Source of the DNA: Diplonema papillatum
Lineage: Eukaryota > Euglenozoa > Diplonemea > Diplonemida > Diplonemidae
Direction: 5' to 3'
Assembly: GCA_030068145.1 (NCBI GenBank)
Contig: JAPJBO010000428.1
Coordinates: forward strand, 122,243-186,242
Length of the DNA: 64,000 nt
The notes below the pieces were generated by a model. The model ran no database searches. It was not told the DNA's origin and was given only the letters and a program-made list of their open reading frames with translations. Positions 20,518 through 30,077 of the stretch are shown piece after piece; position 1 is the first letter of the stretch; the number at the start of each line of letters is the position of its first letter. The translations under genes were made by a program, and so were the position numbers.

Positions 20518-22458
20518 ATGCCTGTGACCAGCCCGGACCGCAACCCGAGCGAGGTGCGCCCGCCGACGCCCGTGGAGGGGGGGATGCAGGCGGCGCGGCA
20601 GCGCAGCCTGTACGACAACTCGGGCGGGAACGAGGTGTTCATCGTGAAGGACGGCATGCAGTACAAGCGCGAGCTCCTCCTCACGAACGACTGGGGAGTG
20701 CAACCCATCGAGGTGCTGAAGGCGCACGTGGCCCAGCGCTGGCGGACGAAGCCGTCGCGGCTGAGCATCGGCTGTGGCACCGGCAGGTACGTCGACCAGC
20801 CGCTGAACACCGAGTTCTGCAGCTCGGTCGGCGTCCCCGGATCCGACGGCTCCGTCGAGGTCTGGATGTGGCCGGCCGAGGCTAAGGCCCCCGACGCAGC
20901 CGCGCCCCTGCCCCAAGAAGACGCCGCCGCAGCAGACCCAACGACAGACGGCATCGCCGGCGCGGCGGCGGCCCCCGCGATGGGTCCCGCGGAGGCGTTC
21001 CAGCCGCAGTTGCAGCGCGTCCCTTCGTACCCGGAGGGCTTCGAGCCCCGGCAGAAGGCGCTTGCGGCGATGCCGGTCGACGTTGAAAGGTTGGTGCAGA
21101 GGATCCGGGCAGAAGGGATCATGCGGGCGTACGCGTCTTCCGATTCCGATGCGCTGTCGCTCGCCATCGCGTGGGCGGACTCGGAGCAGTTGGTCGAAAT
21201 CGCGCGGAGCGTGCCGGCGGGCGTGAAGGACGTGCTGCAAGCGCACCACCCGCAGCTGCACGCAGCGCTCGCCGAGCTGCTGAACAGGGTGCCCGAGGGC
21301 ATCGACCTGCAGAACCTGCTGGCCGCGATGCGCGAGAACACCGGCCCGCTGCTGGAGGTCCCGGCGCTGTTTTCGGCCGCGTTCAGCAGGATGAACGAAG
21401 TGCAGCGGGCAGAGTTCTTGAAGCGCACCGTGTCGTTCGTCTTACCCCTCGCAGACCGCCCAAGGGCAGGGCTCGCGATGGAAGCCTGCGTGCGGCTGCA
21501 GTGCGCCGACGGCGCCGAAGGCGGCGTGCAGGTGGTGAAGCCGCTGCTCGACGAGATCCTCACGCACTGCAACACCCTCATGCGCTCGGGGTCCGGGAAC
21601 TTCCTCGTGCAGCAGTGCATCCAGCTCGCGCCGTCGGCGTTCGCCGACGGCATCGCGCGCAAGATCAAAGGCGGCGCCGAGTCGATGAGCCTCCACCGCC
21701 ACGCTTCGCACGCCGTCGAGCAAATTTTGAAGCACGTGACCCCCCCAGTCCTCGCGGACCTCCTCGGCGAGCTCGTCCGAAGCAGCGCGTCGGCGGCGCG
21801 GCTCGCCCGCTCGCAGAGCGGGAACTACGTGCTGCAAACCGCGATTTCGCGGTGCCTCCCGGCCTGCTGGGACGTCGTGTCCACGCGCATCAAAGCGTCC
21901 CTCCCCGAGCTGCCGCCCGTTGCGGCGGAGCGGATCTGGGGCAAGCTGTGCGAGAAGGCGGCGGCCAGCAACCTGCCGCTGGACATGACCCTCAACTTCC
22001 AACCCGCGCCGAAAAAAACGTCCGGCGGCCTGCTCGCGGCGGCGGGGGCTGCCGGGCCTAGCCCCATGCAGGGGTACCACCCAGGGCCAGGCGCCGCCCA
22101 CCTCCAGCAAATGCAGCAACCGCAACCTTGGCAGTGGCACGGGTTGGCTGGCGTCGGCGGTGGGATGGGCTTGGGCATGGGCGGCATGAACATGAACATG
22201 GGCATGAACATGGGCATGGGCATGGGCATGGGACTCGGCGGCGGCGTGGACATGGGCATGGCCGTCGCCCCTGGCGGAGTGCTCGATGCGTTCTCTGCCT
22301 CGAAGGTTGGTCGATCCTACGCCCCCCTGCACGCGGCCCGCATGCCCGCTGCCGCAACCTGGCTGCCGGGTGAACATCGCCAAGATGCGCCGCACTTTCT
22401 TTTCGATGCTCAAACAGAGGAAATGGAGTTCGCGTGCCAGCCCACCCCGTTTGCATAA
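20518..22458 (+). CDS. Pumilio-repeat (PUF) RNA-binding protein
   Basis: The first in-frame ATG is at 20518, giving 646 residues. After an N-terminal region of about 180 residues of unknown fold and an Ala/Pro linker, alpha-helical repeats run from about residue 180 to 490. At least three carry the PUF signature: LMRSGSGNFLVQQCI, LHRHASHAVEQIL and LARSQSGNYVLQTAI. In PUF proteins such helices each contact one RNA base, usually in 3' UTRs, to repress or localise mRNA. The C-terminus has a striking Gly/Met repeat (GMGG, NMNMG, GMGMG) at about 550-595 and probably is disordered. Only a few repeats match the signature, so RNA specificity cannot be read with confidence. The last 50 residues may be affected by an unrecognised intron. 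Confidence 0.8.
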   Translation: MPVTSPDRNPSEVRPPTPVEGGMQAARQRSLYDNSGGNEVFIVKDGMQYKRELLLTNDWGVQPIEVLKAHVAQRWRTKPSRLSIGCGTGRYVDQPLNTEFCSSVGVPGSDGSVEVWMWPAEAKAPDAAAPLPQEDAAAADPTTDGIAGAAAAPAMGPAEAFQPQLQRVPSYPEGFEPRQKALAAMPVDVERLVQRIRAEGIMRAYASSDSDALSLAIAWADSEQLVEIARSVPAGVKDVLQAHHPQLHAALAELLNRVPEGIDLQNLLAAMRENTGPLLEVPALFSAAFSRMNEVQRAEFLKRTVSFVLPLADRPRAGLAMEACVRLQCADGAEGGVQVVKPLLDEILTHCNTLMRSGSGNFLVQQCIQLAPSAFADGIARKIKGGAESMSLHRHASHAVEQILKHVTPPVLADLLGELVRSSASAARLARSQSGNYVLQTAISRCLPACWDVVSTRIKASLPELPPVAAERIWGKLCEKAAASNLPLDMTLNFQPAPKKTSGGLLAAAGAAGPSPMQGYHPGPGAAHLQQMQQPQPWQWHGLAGVGGGMGLGMGGMNMNMGMNMGMGMGMGLGGGVDMGMAVAPGGVLDAFSASKVGRSYAPLHAARMPAAATWLPGEHRQDAPHFLFDAQTEEMEFACQPTPFA

Positions 22459-22689
22459 ATCCGATACCTATGCCTTCGAAGAAATGCAGATAGGATCTGC
22501 GGCGGTGTGTGTTGCATCCTGAGGTGCGAGCTCGTCCCAGGACAAGGATAGAACGGTGATGACCTCCCGTCCAACGACAACCCCCCCCAGCCGTCTGGCT
22601 CTTGAGGGGGCAAACTGTGCTGCAAACTGTCCAGCGGCAAGGCGGGTGTGTCAGAAAGGTCAGAAAAGCCGGCCGGCGGGTAACAAAGT
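22459..22689. other. 3' flank of the PUF gene
   Basis: Non-coding sequence following the PUF stop. No clear polyadenylation signal is seen. Confidence 0.35.
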
Positions 22690-23020
22690 TTGCTCTTCGG
22701 TCGAACGGACGGTTCTTTTTCCGTAGTTGTCAAGGAGGGCTATCAGACGGGCCCGCAACACAGCGCTGAAAAAAAAAAACACTGATGATCATGATGATGC
22801 AAGAGCGGAATCCACACAGCTCACAGACATGGGGCATTAGGCTCTTCGGTCGAGCAGATGGCTCTTTTTCCGCAGTTGTCACGGACGTGCGACTCGGCTA
22901 TCCGTGCGGACGTCACATTTACGTGCCCGCAACACACGCCGACAATGCACGATGTGTGCGCGCGCTCCCAGCACCGGAACCAGTTGCGCTGAAAAACACA
23001 CTGACGATGATGATGATACG
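22690..23020 (+). repeat. Tandem duplication of about 150 bp
   Basis: Both halves begin near CTCTTCGGTCGA and contain CTTTTTCCGYAGTTGTCA. They end with a short GATGATGATGAT-like run (22780-22800 and 23005-23020). The second half has an internal insertion. Confidence 0.55.
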
Positions 23021-23999
23021 TAATCAGTGCAAGCTGAGCGCCTACTAGGCGTTCCTCATTCAAGGAGAATAATTGCAATCATCGATCCTCATCACGACGC
23101 AAGTTCAAAACATTTCCCATCCTCTTCAAGATAGGTAGCCGGAAGGCTCTCAACCTCGTTTAATGCGTCAGTGTAGTGCGCGTGCAGCCTAGGACATTTA
23201 GGAGCATCACAGACCTGCTATTGGCTTGCTCTTCCGCGCGCTATCATGCAAGAGAAAATACTTGCTCGAGGCGAAAACCACCCAGCTCACAGGGCATGGG
23301 GCGATACGCAGACGGGGTAGCCGCTGTGACACCGGTAACGCTTGGACGAATTTTCGGGGACATATCCGGCGGTTTCAAGAGGAAACGCGTGCTTTCGTTG
23401 TGCTTCTCTCTCGGACACTACCCGGCGACGGTCTTCCCGAAGCGTGCGAGGAAAGGTCGCACATCGGGGCTTGCTTCGCAACCCTCCCTCTTTCCTAACC
23501 TGTTGTCGAATTTTGTAGCTAAAGAACAAAGTGTAGTTAACAGAGTGAACAAAAAAAGCTGGCTCGGGGATACGATGAGTATCCCCCCCATCATGAGAGG
23601 CAGTGGCCTGCCTAAATATTGAACTAACGATTTTCATCCCGAGAAGATCGACCACAAAAGCTGCTTCGCAAACAAACAAAAAATACGCAAATGTGAGTAC
23701 ATAAAGTGTGAGTAAAGCCATAGAAAACACAGCTGCAAAGACCACCCAACAGACGAACTAAGAGGTACCAGCCATACCCACACCCAAGTAAAGGGCCCCA
23801 ACCCGCCTTGACTGTCGACCGTAGACACAAAACATGGATCCTTATAACTCGAAACAGTCCAAAAATCCTGCCAACTTCTTTCGGGTGGGCTAGTCTGGCA
23901 CTTGTGACAAAGAAAAAAGTACGTGCGCTCGGCTAAAGACCGGCGCGGGGCGAGACTGGGGCAGCAGTTACAGTTCGGGGAACAGTAAAGTTCGGGCGA
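23021..23999. other. Gene-free stretch
   Basis: The open frames (up to about 150 codons at 23176-23745, both strands) lack any recognisable domain and overlap one another. Nothing can be supported. Confidence 0.4.
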
Positions 24000-24180
24000 A
24001 GCTAAGTTCGGGCGATGTTATTCTGGAGAAGCTTAGTTCGGACGGCGCTAAGTTCGAGTGATGCTAAGTTCGGGCGAAGCTAAGTTCTGGTGCTAAGCGC
24101 TGGTACTGAAAAAAGTTCGGGCACAAAGCGAAATTCGGCCAGGGTGGTAAAGTCCGGGTGAAGCTAAGGTCGGTGCTCGT
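24000..24180 (+). repeat. Degenerate minisatellite built on GCTAAGTTCGGGCGA
   Basis: About eight irregular units of roughly 17-25 bp with the core GCTAAGTTCGGGCGAA, drifting towards the right end. Confidence 0.6.
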
Positions 24181-24334
24181 ACCCGGGGGGGGACACCCCC
24201 CAGACCCCCCCCGACCATCGAGTACGGGTAAAGTTTGGCCTCGTACCCGGGGGGGGGCCGCCCTGGGGCAGCCTTTTCCCGCCGCCCCCCCCCTCCGGGG
24301 GCCGGCGGGGTGACCCAAATACCGCGAGATACTG

Positions 24335-24394
24335 AGTATCTCGTCGTCTTGTTGCAAATGACTCCCCACTAACGCAACAAGACGACGAGATACT
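24335..24394. repeat. Perfect 21-bp hairpin with an 18-nt loop
   Basis: Bases 24335-24355 (AGTATCTCGTCGTCTTGTTG and C) are exactly reverse-complementary to 24374-24394. The loop and its edges (GCAAATGACTCCCCACTAAC) recur with one change at 31096-31124, without the stem. It is too strong to be chance and could be a structured RNA, a transposon end pair or a recombination product. Confidence 0.7.
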
Positions 24395-24467
24395 GAGAAA
24401 CTCCGCAAAAAACGCAAATTTCGGGCACATTAGACCCCGAAACGCAACAAACCTCGACCGAAAAAGT

Positions 24468-24540
24468 GTGATGGGCGGGGTTCGAACCCGGGCCTACCGG
24501 CCTGAAGGCTGACGCCCGCTCACTCTGCCACCCCCTTGCC
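24468..24540 (-). ncRNA. tRNA-like segment (tRNA pseudogene or SINE head)
   Basis: On the minus strand the sequence shows an A-box-like stretch (TGGCAGAGTGAGCGGGC) and, about 30 bases on, a perfect B box with T-arm (GGGTTCGAACCCC). The acceptor ends do not pair well and no sound anticodon arm forms around GCCTTCAGGC, so a working tRNA is unlikely. This arrangement is what a tRNA-derived SINE promoter or a decayed tRNA gene looks like. Confidence 0.45.
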
Positions 24541-26373
24541 TTTTGACAGGGGAAAAAAAAAGCTAGCTCCTCACTATAATCAAGTCCAAAAACAATACAC
24601 TTCAGAATTGTTGCAAGAAAAGTGGGGTTGGCTCGAATAGAGGCTATTGCATGTTCATAGGACCTCCAGTCTCGAAAAATATGTCGAAAGACGCCAAATC
24701 TGTATGCCTGCACGGGACCGCAGGAGAACGAAAAAGAATACAGCCTGAGTTTCGCACTCCGGTTAGACAAACTCCCACAATAGAAAATCTAAAAATTACG
24801 AAGTCTGGCGCAAGCATGACTGGAAAACGAAGGTTGTAGGTGGTCGCAGTCGGGTCTAAGGTGTAGTAGCCTTCGTGAGGGTTGCATCTCCAAGAGCTCT
24901 GTTGCTCAGGACGAGGGTTGCAAGTGCGGTGTAGTGACGGAGGACTTGTTCGCCCAAATCCGAGTCCGCACGAAGTGTTTGCGTACCTGCGAGCACCAAT
25001 GGGAGGGTGTGAAGTGCCAAACCTGCGCAACCAGCAACCGCCTTTTGCGAGAGTACTAACACCTTCCAGCCCGACATAGCTGCACCGAGCTGTATCGCCA
25101 ACCCGTTAGGTCAGTTAGCTGCGCTCAAGTTTTCTTTTCTCCGAACTCGATAATTTCGGACAATCTCTGCCGGTGCAAGGACGGTACCTTTTTATAGGTG
25201 TACTTTATTCCTTTTCATCCGGCACAGTCTGCCGCGCGCATCCTGTTGTAAGTGTATCCAGTTTAGAGAGTCAGAGAGAAAAGAAAGAAACAAATATGCG
25301 GAACAGCGAACACGAGTCTTGTAGTCTAGTCCACGAAAAGAAGAGCCACCCATTAGGGCCATCAACGTTTTGCAGATGAGAACGAAGCGTTGGAGCACAG
25401 AGAAACGAAAAAGCGAAGGAAACAACTATAGAAAAGAACGGACAGACATCAGCAAGTCGACACGAGGCCCCGTCGACCAGGGTGCGCACTAAGAGACATT
25501 GACCCCATTGCACGTTGCACCCCCCCTTTTTTTGGGTGGGGGGTTGCAACTTTTGAGCAAAGTCAGTTTCCCCGAAAACCAAGATTCCTGCAGTGCACTC
25601 AAAAATCAGCCAAAATCTGGAAAATTGGCCCAAAAAGTGAAAATTCGAGCCGATTTGGCCGATTTACCATGTGCTTTCCCCAAAATGCCGGTACCCCCCA
25701 AAAACTGTTTTTCAGGCAAATCCGCTGGGAAACGTACTTATTTGTCTTTCGAAACGGCACCAAGAAACCCACGAAAGGGCAGATTTTCCCGGTTTCAGCC
25801 TGTGTTTTGCACGTCAAATTTCAGGCCTCACAGACGAACTGAAGACGGAGTGAAAAGATCCATCGCGAAAGAGCGCGTTTGAGGGGGACCCCGAAAAAAA
25901 GGGTGGGGGGTGCCGGCCACCAGGTGCACCAAACACCCCAGGGGACTTTGGAAACCCGGTTTCCCGGTTTCAGAAACCGGGTCTTTCCGGTTTCGGGTTT
26001 TTTAAATTATGATTTCAAGTGGCCCCTGTACTGTACTGTACTGCAGTTACATGGCGGTGTGTCGCTGCACTTCGAAGCTTTTCACTTACCATCTCCGTAG
26101 TTTGATAGTGAGCACACCAATACCGCAAGCTTATATCTCACCACCCCCTTCGTCCCCTTGTTTGCGTGCGCGGGGCGACGGTTCCAGGACTCAGACACCC
26201 ACAGGCACCACAGAGCCCCCAAACCGGGTTTTTGGCTGACCCGGCTTTTTTGCTCGGTCAGACAAAGAGCTAAAGTCCCCTGAAACACCCCCCCCCCAAA
26301 AAAAAAATTTTGTTTTTTCTAGCAGACGTTGGCATTGACCGTTGCAACCCCCAATCCTTTGTTCGCCCCCTCC
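24541..26373. other. Gene-free stretch
   Basis: Homopolymer-rich non-coding DNA. Around 25950-26000 CCGGTTTC/GAAACCGG pieces repeat. A minus-strand open frame (24856-25101) has protein-like composition but no family and no clear start. Nothing else is supported. Confidence 0.35.
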
Positions 26374-26403
26374 CCGCCCCCCCCCCCCCCCCCCCCCCCC
26401 CCC
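26374..26403 (+). repeat. Poly(C) tract
   Basis: A nearly pure run of about 30 C bases. Length is likely uncertain in the assembly. Confidence 0.8.
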
Positions 26404-27547
26404 TCGTTACCTGGTCGGGTTTCGCTCACGACCGTTTCCTGAACAATCCTTCATTAAATCCGCGCAAATGACCTGACCTCAGTGGTGCAAGCACCACGCT
26501 CTTCAAACCCAAGAAACATTTTTCCCCCAAAGAAAGGTATACTTCAAGTCTCTTGCAAATTCAAGAGCAATATGAAAGAATGAAAAAGAGGCTGGACTGA
26601 GTTTCCACCTGCACACATTTATTTTGCGCAAGAAGAAAGGTCGCTGCAACCCCCTGTCCCAGGGTGAGCGACAAAGCCCACGATGAGCGACACTTGAAAC
26701 AAGAGCGCAGGCCCCTTACAGACAGAGGGAAGTGAAGAAGACCTTTCTGTGGCGATACCACCTCCAGAAATATGAAAAAGGGGGGCCAGGGCCATTTATG
26801 CATGGCAGCAAACATGCAAGCATGGATGCTTTTCCATGTTGCCGTGCATAGAAGGCGCAGGCCAGTTTCTTTTTCCCAAACAAAAAAACTGTACTGATAT
26901 TATGATGGTGTGATCGGTCTCGATCAGTCTTCTTGCTGGCTTTGCGCCAGGTTCGCCGTGTATGTGCCTGGCTCTGCCGAGTTCGGGGCAACATCAAACA
27001 GGACCGGCGCCAACGTCGTATGGCCTCACGCATTCTTTGCTTCGTAGGGACAGGATCTGACTGGGACCCCTCCAGCAGCTGGCGTCCCCTTCTGCAAGCA
27101 CGAGTGTTATGCCCGTCAAGCTTCACGTGTGACTCAACACGGGGAATTTTAATAGGTCAGGACGATCGCAAGGATCTACAGACTGAGCACTTTCTCGATG
27201 AGGACGGTCGCAAGGATCTACAAATTGAGCACTTTCTCGATGAATTGTGTGGTGGTCCGTGCCCGGTCCTGGTTGGCGGAGTGATTTGTGTCAGGTCGAT
27301 TCCGTTAACGAACGATATCTCGACCCTTGAATAGGTGGGCGTGTCGTTGTGTGTAGGAAGTGCCTTTCGGCATCGGCGGCCTTGCTGCTTATGTTCGGCA
27401 ATGCACCCTGGCCTTTGGGGGCAACCGGCTGCCCAAAATCAAAGACGTGCAACACCTGACAACTGCGCAGCAGCATTCCCGCACTGAGATTACGCTCTTA
27501 CTTACCCCCGGGCACCTTATTTTCAACAAAATCTACGCATTTCGCTA
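26404..27547. other. Gene-free stretch
   Basis: Short direct repeat GGACGATCGCAAGGATCTACA / GGACGGTCGCAAGGATCTACA-like at about 27160 and 27205 (unit of about 45 bp, containing GAGCACTTTCTCGATGA). No recognisable gene. Confidence 0.4.
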
Positions 27548-27657
27548 GCTTAACCAGCTTTGGCTGACACCATTCGCGCCCTTAACCATGGTTAAGACGA
27601 ACGGAAACCTAGACCCAAACATTGCTCAAAGCATCTGCCAGAATAGCACGAAAAGCC
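27548..27657 (+). repeat. Repeat D, copy 2 (interrupted by the TIR element)
   Basis: Matches 5997-6113 up to CACGAAAAGCCT, where the 2.4-kb element begins. The following part of the repeat resumes after the element at about 30077. Confidence 0.65.
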
Positions 27658-28026
27658 TTTACCTACCCCCCCCCGTGAACATGTCACCCCCTTGTGCAAA
27701 AGTCCGCTGGGGGGTGACATACTCAAGGGGGGTGCATACTTAAGGGTTTGCAGAGTTCATCTGAGCCTCGGCTGGGGGGAAACGTCCTTAGCAGCCCTTC
27801 TAGGACCAGAGACAGAACGCTGGGCCCATGGCAAGGTACCAGACGCTGAAAGACCCGCCCGACTTCCAACCCCAGTTCCTCAGGGCCCCCTGCCGGCAGG
27901 GAGACCCTGCCGACACGCTGGAGCTCAACGCAACAAGCTCGAACGACTGGGCATAACGCGCTCGGCTTGTTCCCGGTGGCTGCAACTGATGGAACGGTCT
28001 ACTTTGAAACACATCCAGACCTCGCA

Positions 28027-28446
28027 ATGATATCATTCTGCCAACACGATTTGCTGAAGTGCACGGACTGTGAACAGGAGAAGGAAGTTTGTAAACTTGT
28101 TCCAAGTGTCTCGCACTTGCAACCTGAGGGGCGTTCAATGCAGAAGTTTGAGCGAATGCTGAGCCGGAAGCAGCGGCCTAGACACAGCGGCCATTATGTC
28201 TGCTATGCGCGAGAAGGAGAGCAGTGGATCAATCGTCCGATCGTCAATGTGGCACATTGGTTCGGCCTGCGGCCCACTCTCAAGAAGCTCCGATGCATCC
28301 AGCTGGGCGTTTCCTTGAGATTTCTCAGGCATACACTTGCGGATTCGGGACAATATGGCAGACAGTGTTCCCGTTTCGACGTCTTGCTGAAGAATAGTCG
28401 TGAGGTTGTTGCAAGCGTCATTCGCAGACCGACGCAATGCGGTTGA
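28027..28446 (+). CDS. Hypothetical protein inside the TIR element
   Basis: The frame has an ATG at 28027 and encodes 139 residues. It has a Cys/His-rich start (FCQHDLLKCTDCEQ) and, in its first half, the string SGHYVCYAREGEQWI. That string looks like the catalytic histidine box of ubiquitin-specific proteases (GHY..Y......W). The remaining USP motifs (Cys box, finger CxxC pairs in order) are absent, so the resemblance may be chance. No transposase motif (DDE) is visible. I cannot assign a function, and the frame may be a decayed fragment of the element's gene. Confidence 0.3.
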   Translation: MISFCQHDLLKCTDCEQEKEVCKLVPSVSHLQPEGRSMQKFERMLSRKQRPRHSGHYVCYAREGEQWINRPIVNVAHWFGLRPTLKKLRCIQLGVSLRFLRHTLADSGQYGRQCSRFDVLLKNSREVVASVIRRPTQCG

Positions 28447-28656
28447 CCAGGTTGAAGGAACTGTAGGATGGCTACCAAGTAACAGCTGTTGCCTTAGTTT
28501 TGAATCCCGCGAAACCTCCTATTTACAACGTTGTTGGCTGCTTCAAGACCACGTGTCACTTGGACGGTCGCGCAAACAACCAAAGAGGGATGACCGTTCT
28601 GATTGTAGTCTGCTGCTGTGCATGCTATGTACTTCTTCGTGATTACTGGGGGGGTT

Positions 28657-28684
28657 CGAATACAAGAGGTACCTCTTGTATTCG
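28657..28684. repeat. Perfect 28-bp palindrome
   Basis: Two exactly inverted 14-base arms, CGAATACAAGAGGT and its complement, meet without a spacer at 28670/28671. Confidence 0.85.
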
Positions 28685-29048
28685 GCGTGCTGATCCTGCA
28701 ATTTTCCCGAAAAAGAAATTAGAAAAAAGCACCGCAAACCCGGAACCCGCGGGGACCCCCTTCTTCTTGGAAGACGTACGTCATTTGTGGTCCCCGGGTC
28801 TACTTTTCAATTCAGCCCCCCCCAGTAACTTGAGTTTTGACTCCTTCACCTAAGGCAATGCTTCGACTCCGGCGAACTCCGATGAACCGTTCCGACGAGT
28901 TGCGAGATAGGGCTCCTTCAAAGACGAATCTGATGCCTACCCTCGACTGTCTGCTCGTTCCAGTGCCACAGCGCTGTCGTGGCAATAATGTACACAAAAC
29001 CTTACTCGAACTACTCGTCACTCGACACACCGAAGCAAACCCCTATGG

Positions 29049-29900
29049 AAAAAAAACGATCGTTTTTTTTTTTTCACGATCGTTTTTTTTCAGGCCAAAA
29101 TCACGAATTCTCGTAAACGATTCCAATCCGTGTATAGTGTTATAGTAATATTTTTGTGAGGTTTCCGCTTTCACCGCCACCTTCCGCACCAGTGTCAAAA
29201 CGGACGAGCTGGACAAGAAGCTGGAAATACAGAAACTTGTTGGCTTGGTCAAGAGTGCCACAAGCCGCCACATCACAGGAGCGCGGCCGAGGGCATCCGG
29301 CAGGAGAAGCCACAGCTGGGAAGCGCAACTGCAGCTAGTGTTCGAGGATGAGTCCACAAATAAGTAGAAAAAGCACTTCGATGAAGCTTCAGGCTACGCC
29401 GCCAGCCTCAGAGTTGAGTTGGAAAGGATACATGTCGATAATCCTTAGGGCTAGAAAGCGCACGATTGCGGAAAAGGACGAGAAAAAGAGCATGTGACTC
29501 ACCATCCCTGCGAACAGCCTTTTTGAGGAGCGCAACACTTGACCTTTTTGCAGTTTCTGAGGATAAGAATTCCGCAGGCGACGTCAACAGCATCGTGCAA
29601 AAGACGGAGAAGGCGTCGGCCGCAGCTGCGGTGGTGACGATCAAACGTCAACATCAGAGATTGCTGACAGTGCTTAGCGTGCTGTTCGGGGTTGCTGGCT
29701 ACCCTTTCCTACACGAAAGGCCATGCAACAGCTGAATCTGGCCACCGAAGTCAATTTTGCACAAGAAATAGACGCGCCAAACATTGGTTGGTTCATAATT
29801 TGAGAAGAAAAAAAACGATCGTTGTTTGAAAACGATAAAAACGATGATATTTCACTTTCGAAAATGATCGTTTTATATAACTATCGTTTCCAATCCGTGA
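29049..29900. repeat. Segment between two AACGATCGTT-containing direct repeats
   Basis: 29049-29135 and 29806-29900 share AAAACGATCGTT, A/T runs and the end CGATTCCAATCCGTG / CGTTTCCAATCCGTG, in the same orientation. Between them lies a roughly 700-bp segment with coding-like pieces. One, at about 29197-29367, reads TDELDKKLEIQKLVGLVKSA. The other, at about 29558-29735, follows a TTTTTGCAG acceptor-like sequence. I recognise no protein family. Either a nested small element with terminal repeats or a duplicated regulatory sequence would fit. Confidence 0.35.
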
Positions 29901-30077
29901 GTGACTACATAAAAAAAAACACCATTCAAAAAAGAATTCTGCTGTGGGGCCACCCCCCCCCCCACTGGGACAACAGGGCAAAACCTTGAGTATGTCACCC
30001 CCCCCTCTCAGGCCTTGGGGGGTGACATACTCAAGGGGTTTTTGGGGGGTGACATGTTCACGGGGGGGGCAGGGGTA

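Larger units (their letters stand above)
27658..30077. mobile_element. Candidate 2.4-kb DNA transposon with C/G-rich TIRs
   Basis: The left end (ACCTACCCCCCCCCGTGAAC and then ATGTCACCCCC) is the inverted counterpart of the right end (GTGACATGTTCACGGGGGGG and then GGGTAGG). A second internal inverted pair contains GTGACATACTCAAG. The flanks together match the uninterrupted repeat D at 5997-6140, which supports an insertion. A small hairpin element at 41159-41276 has nearly the same ends. No intact transposase is visible; the element may be non-autonomous or decayed. Confidence 0.6.

Noticed and set aside
24468..24540. A functional tRNA gene
   Set aside because: The A- and B-box-like parts are present, but the acceptor stem pairs poorly and no sound anticodon arm can be formed.
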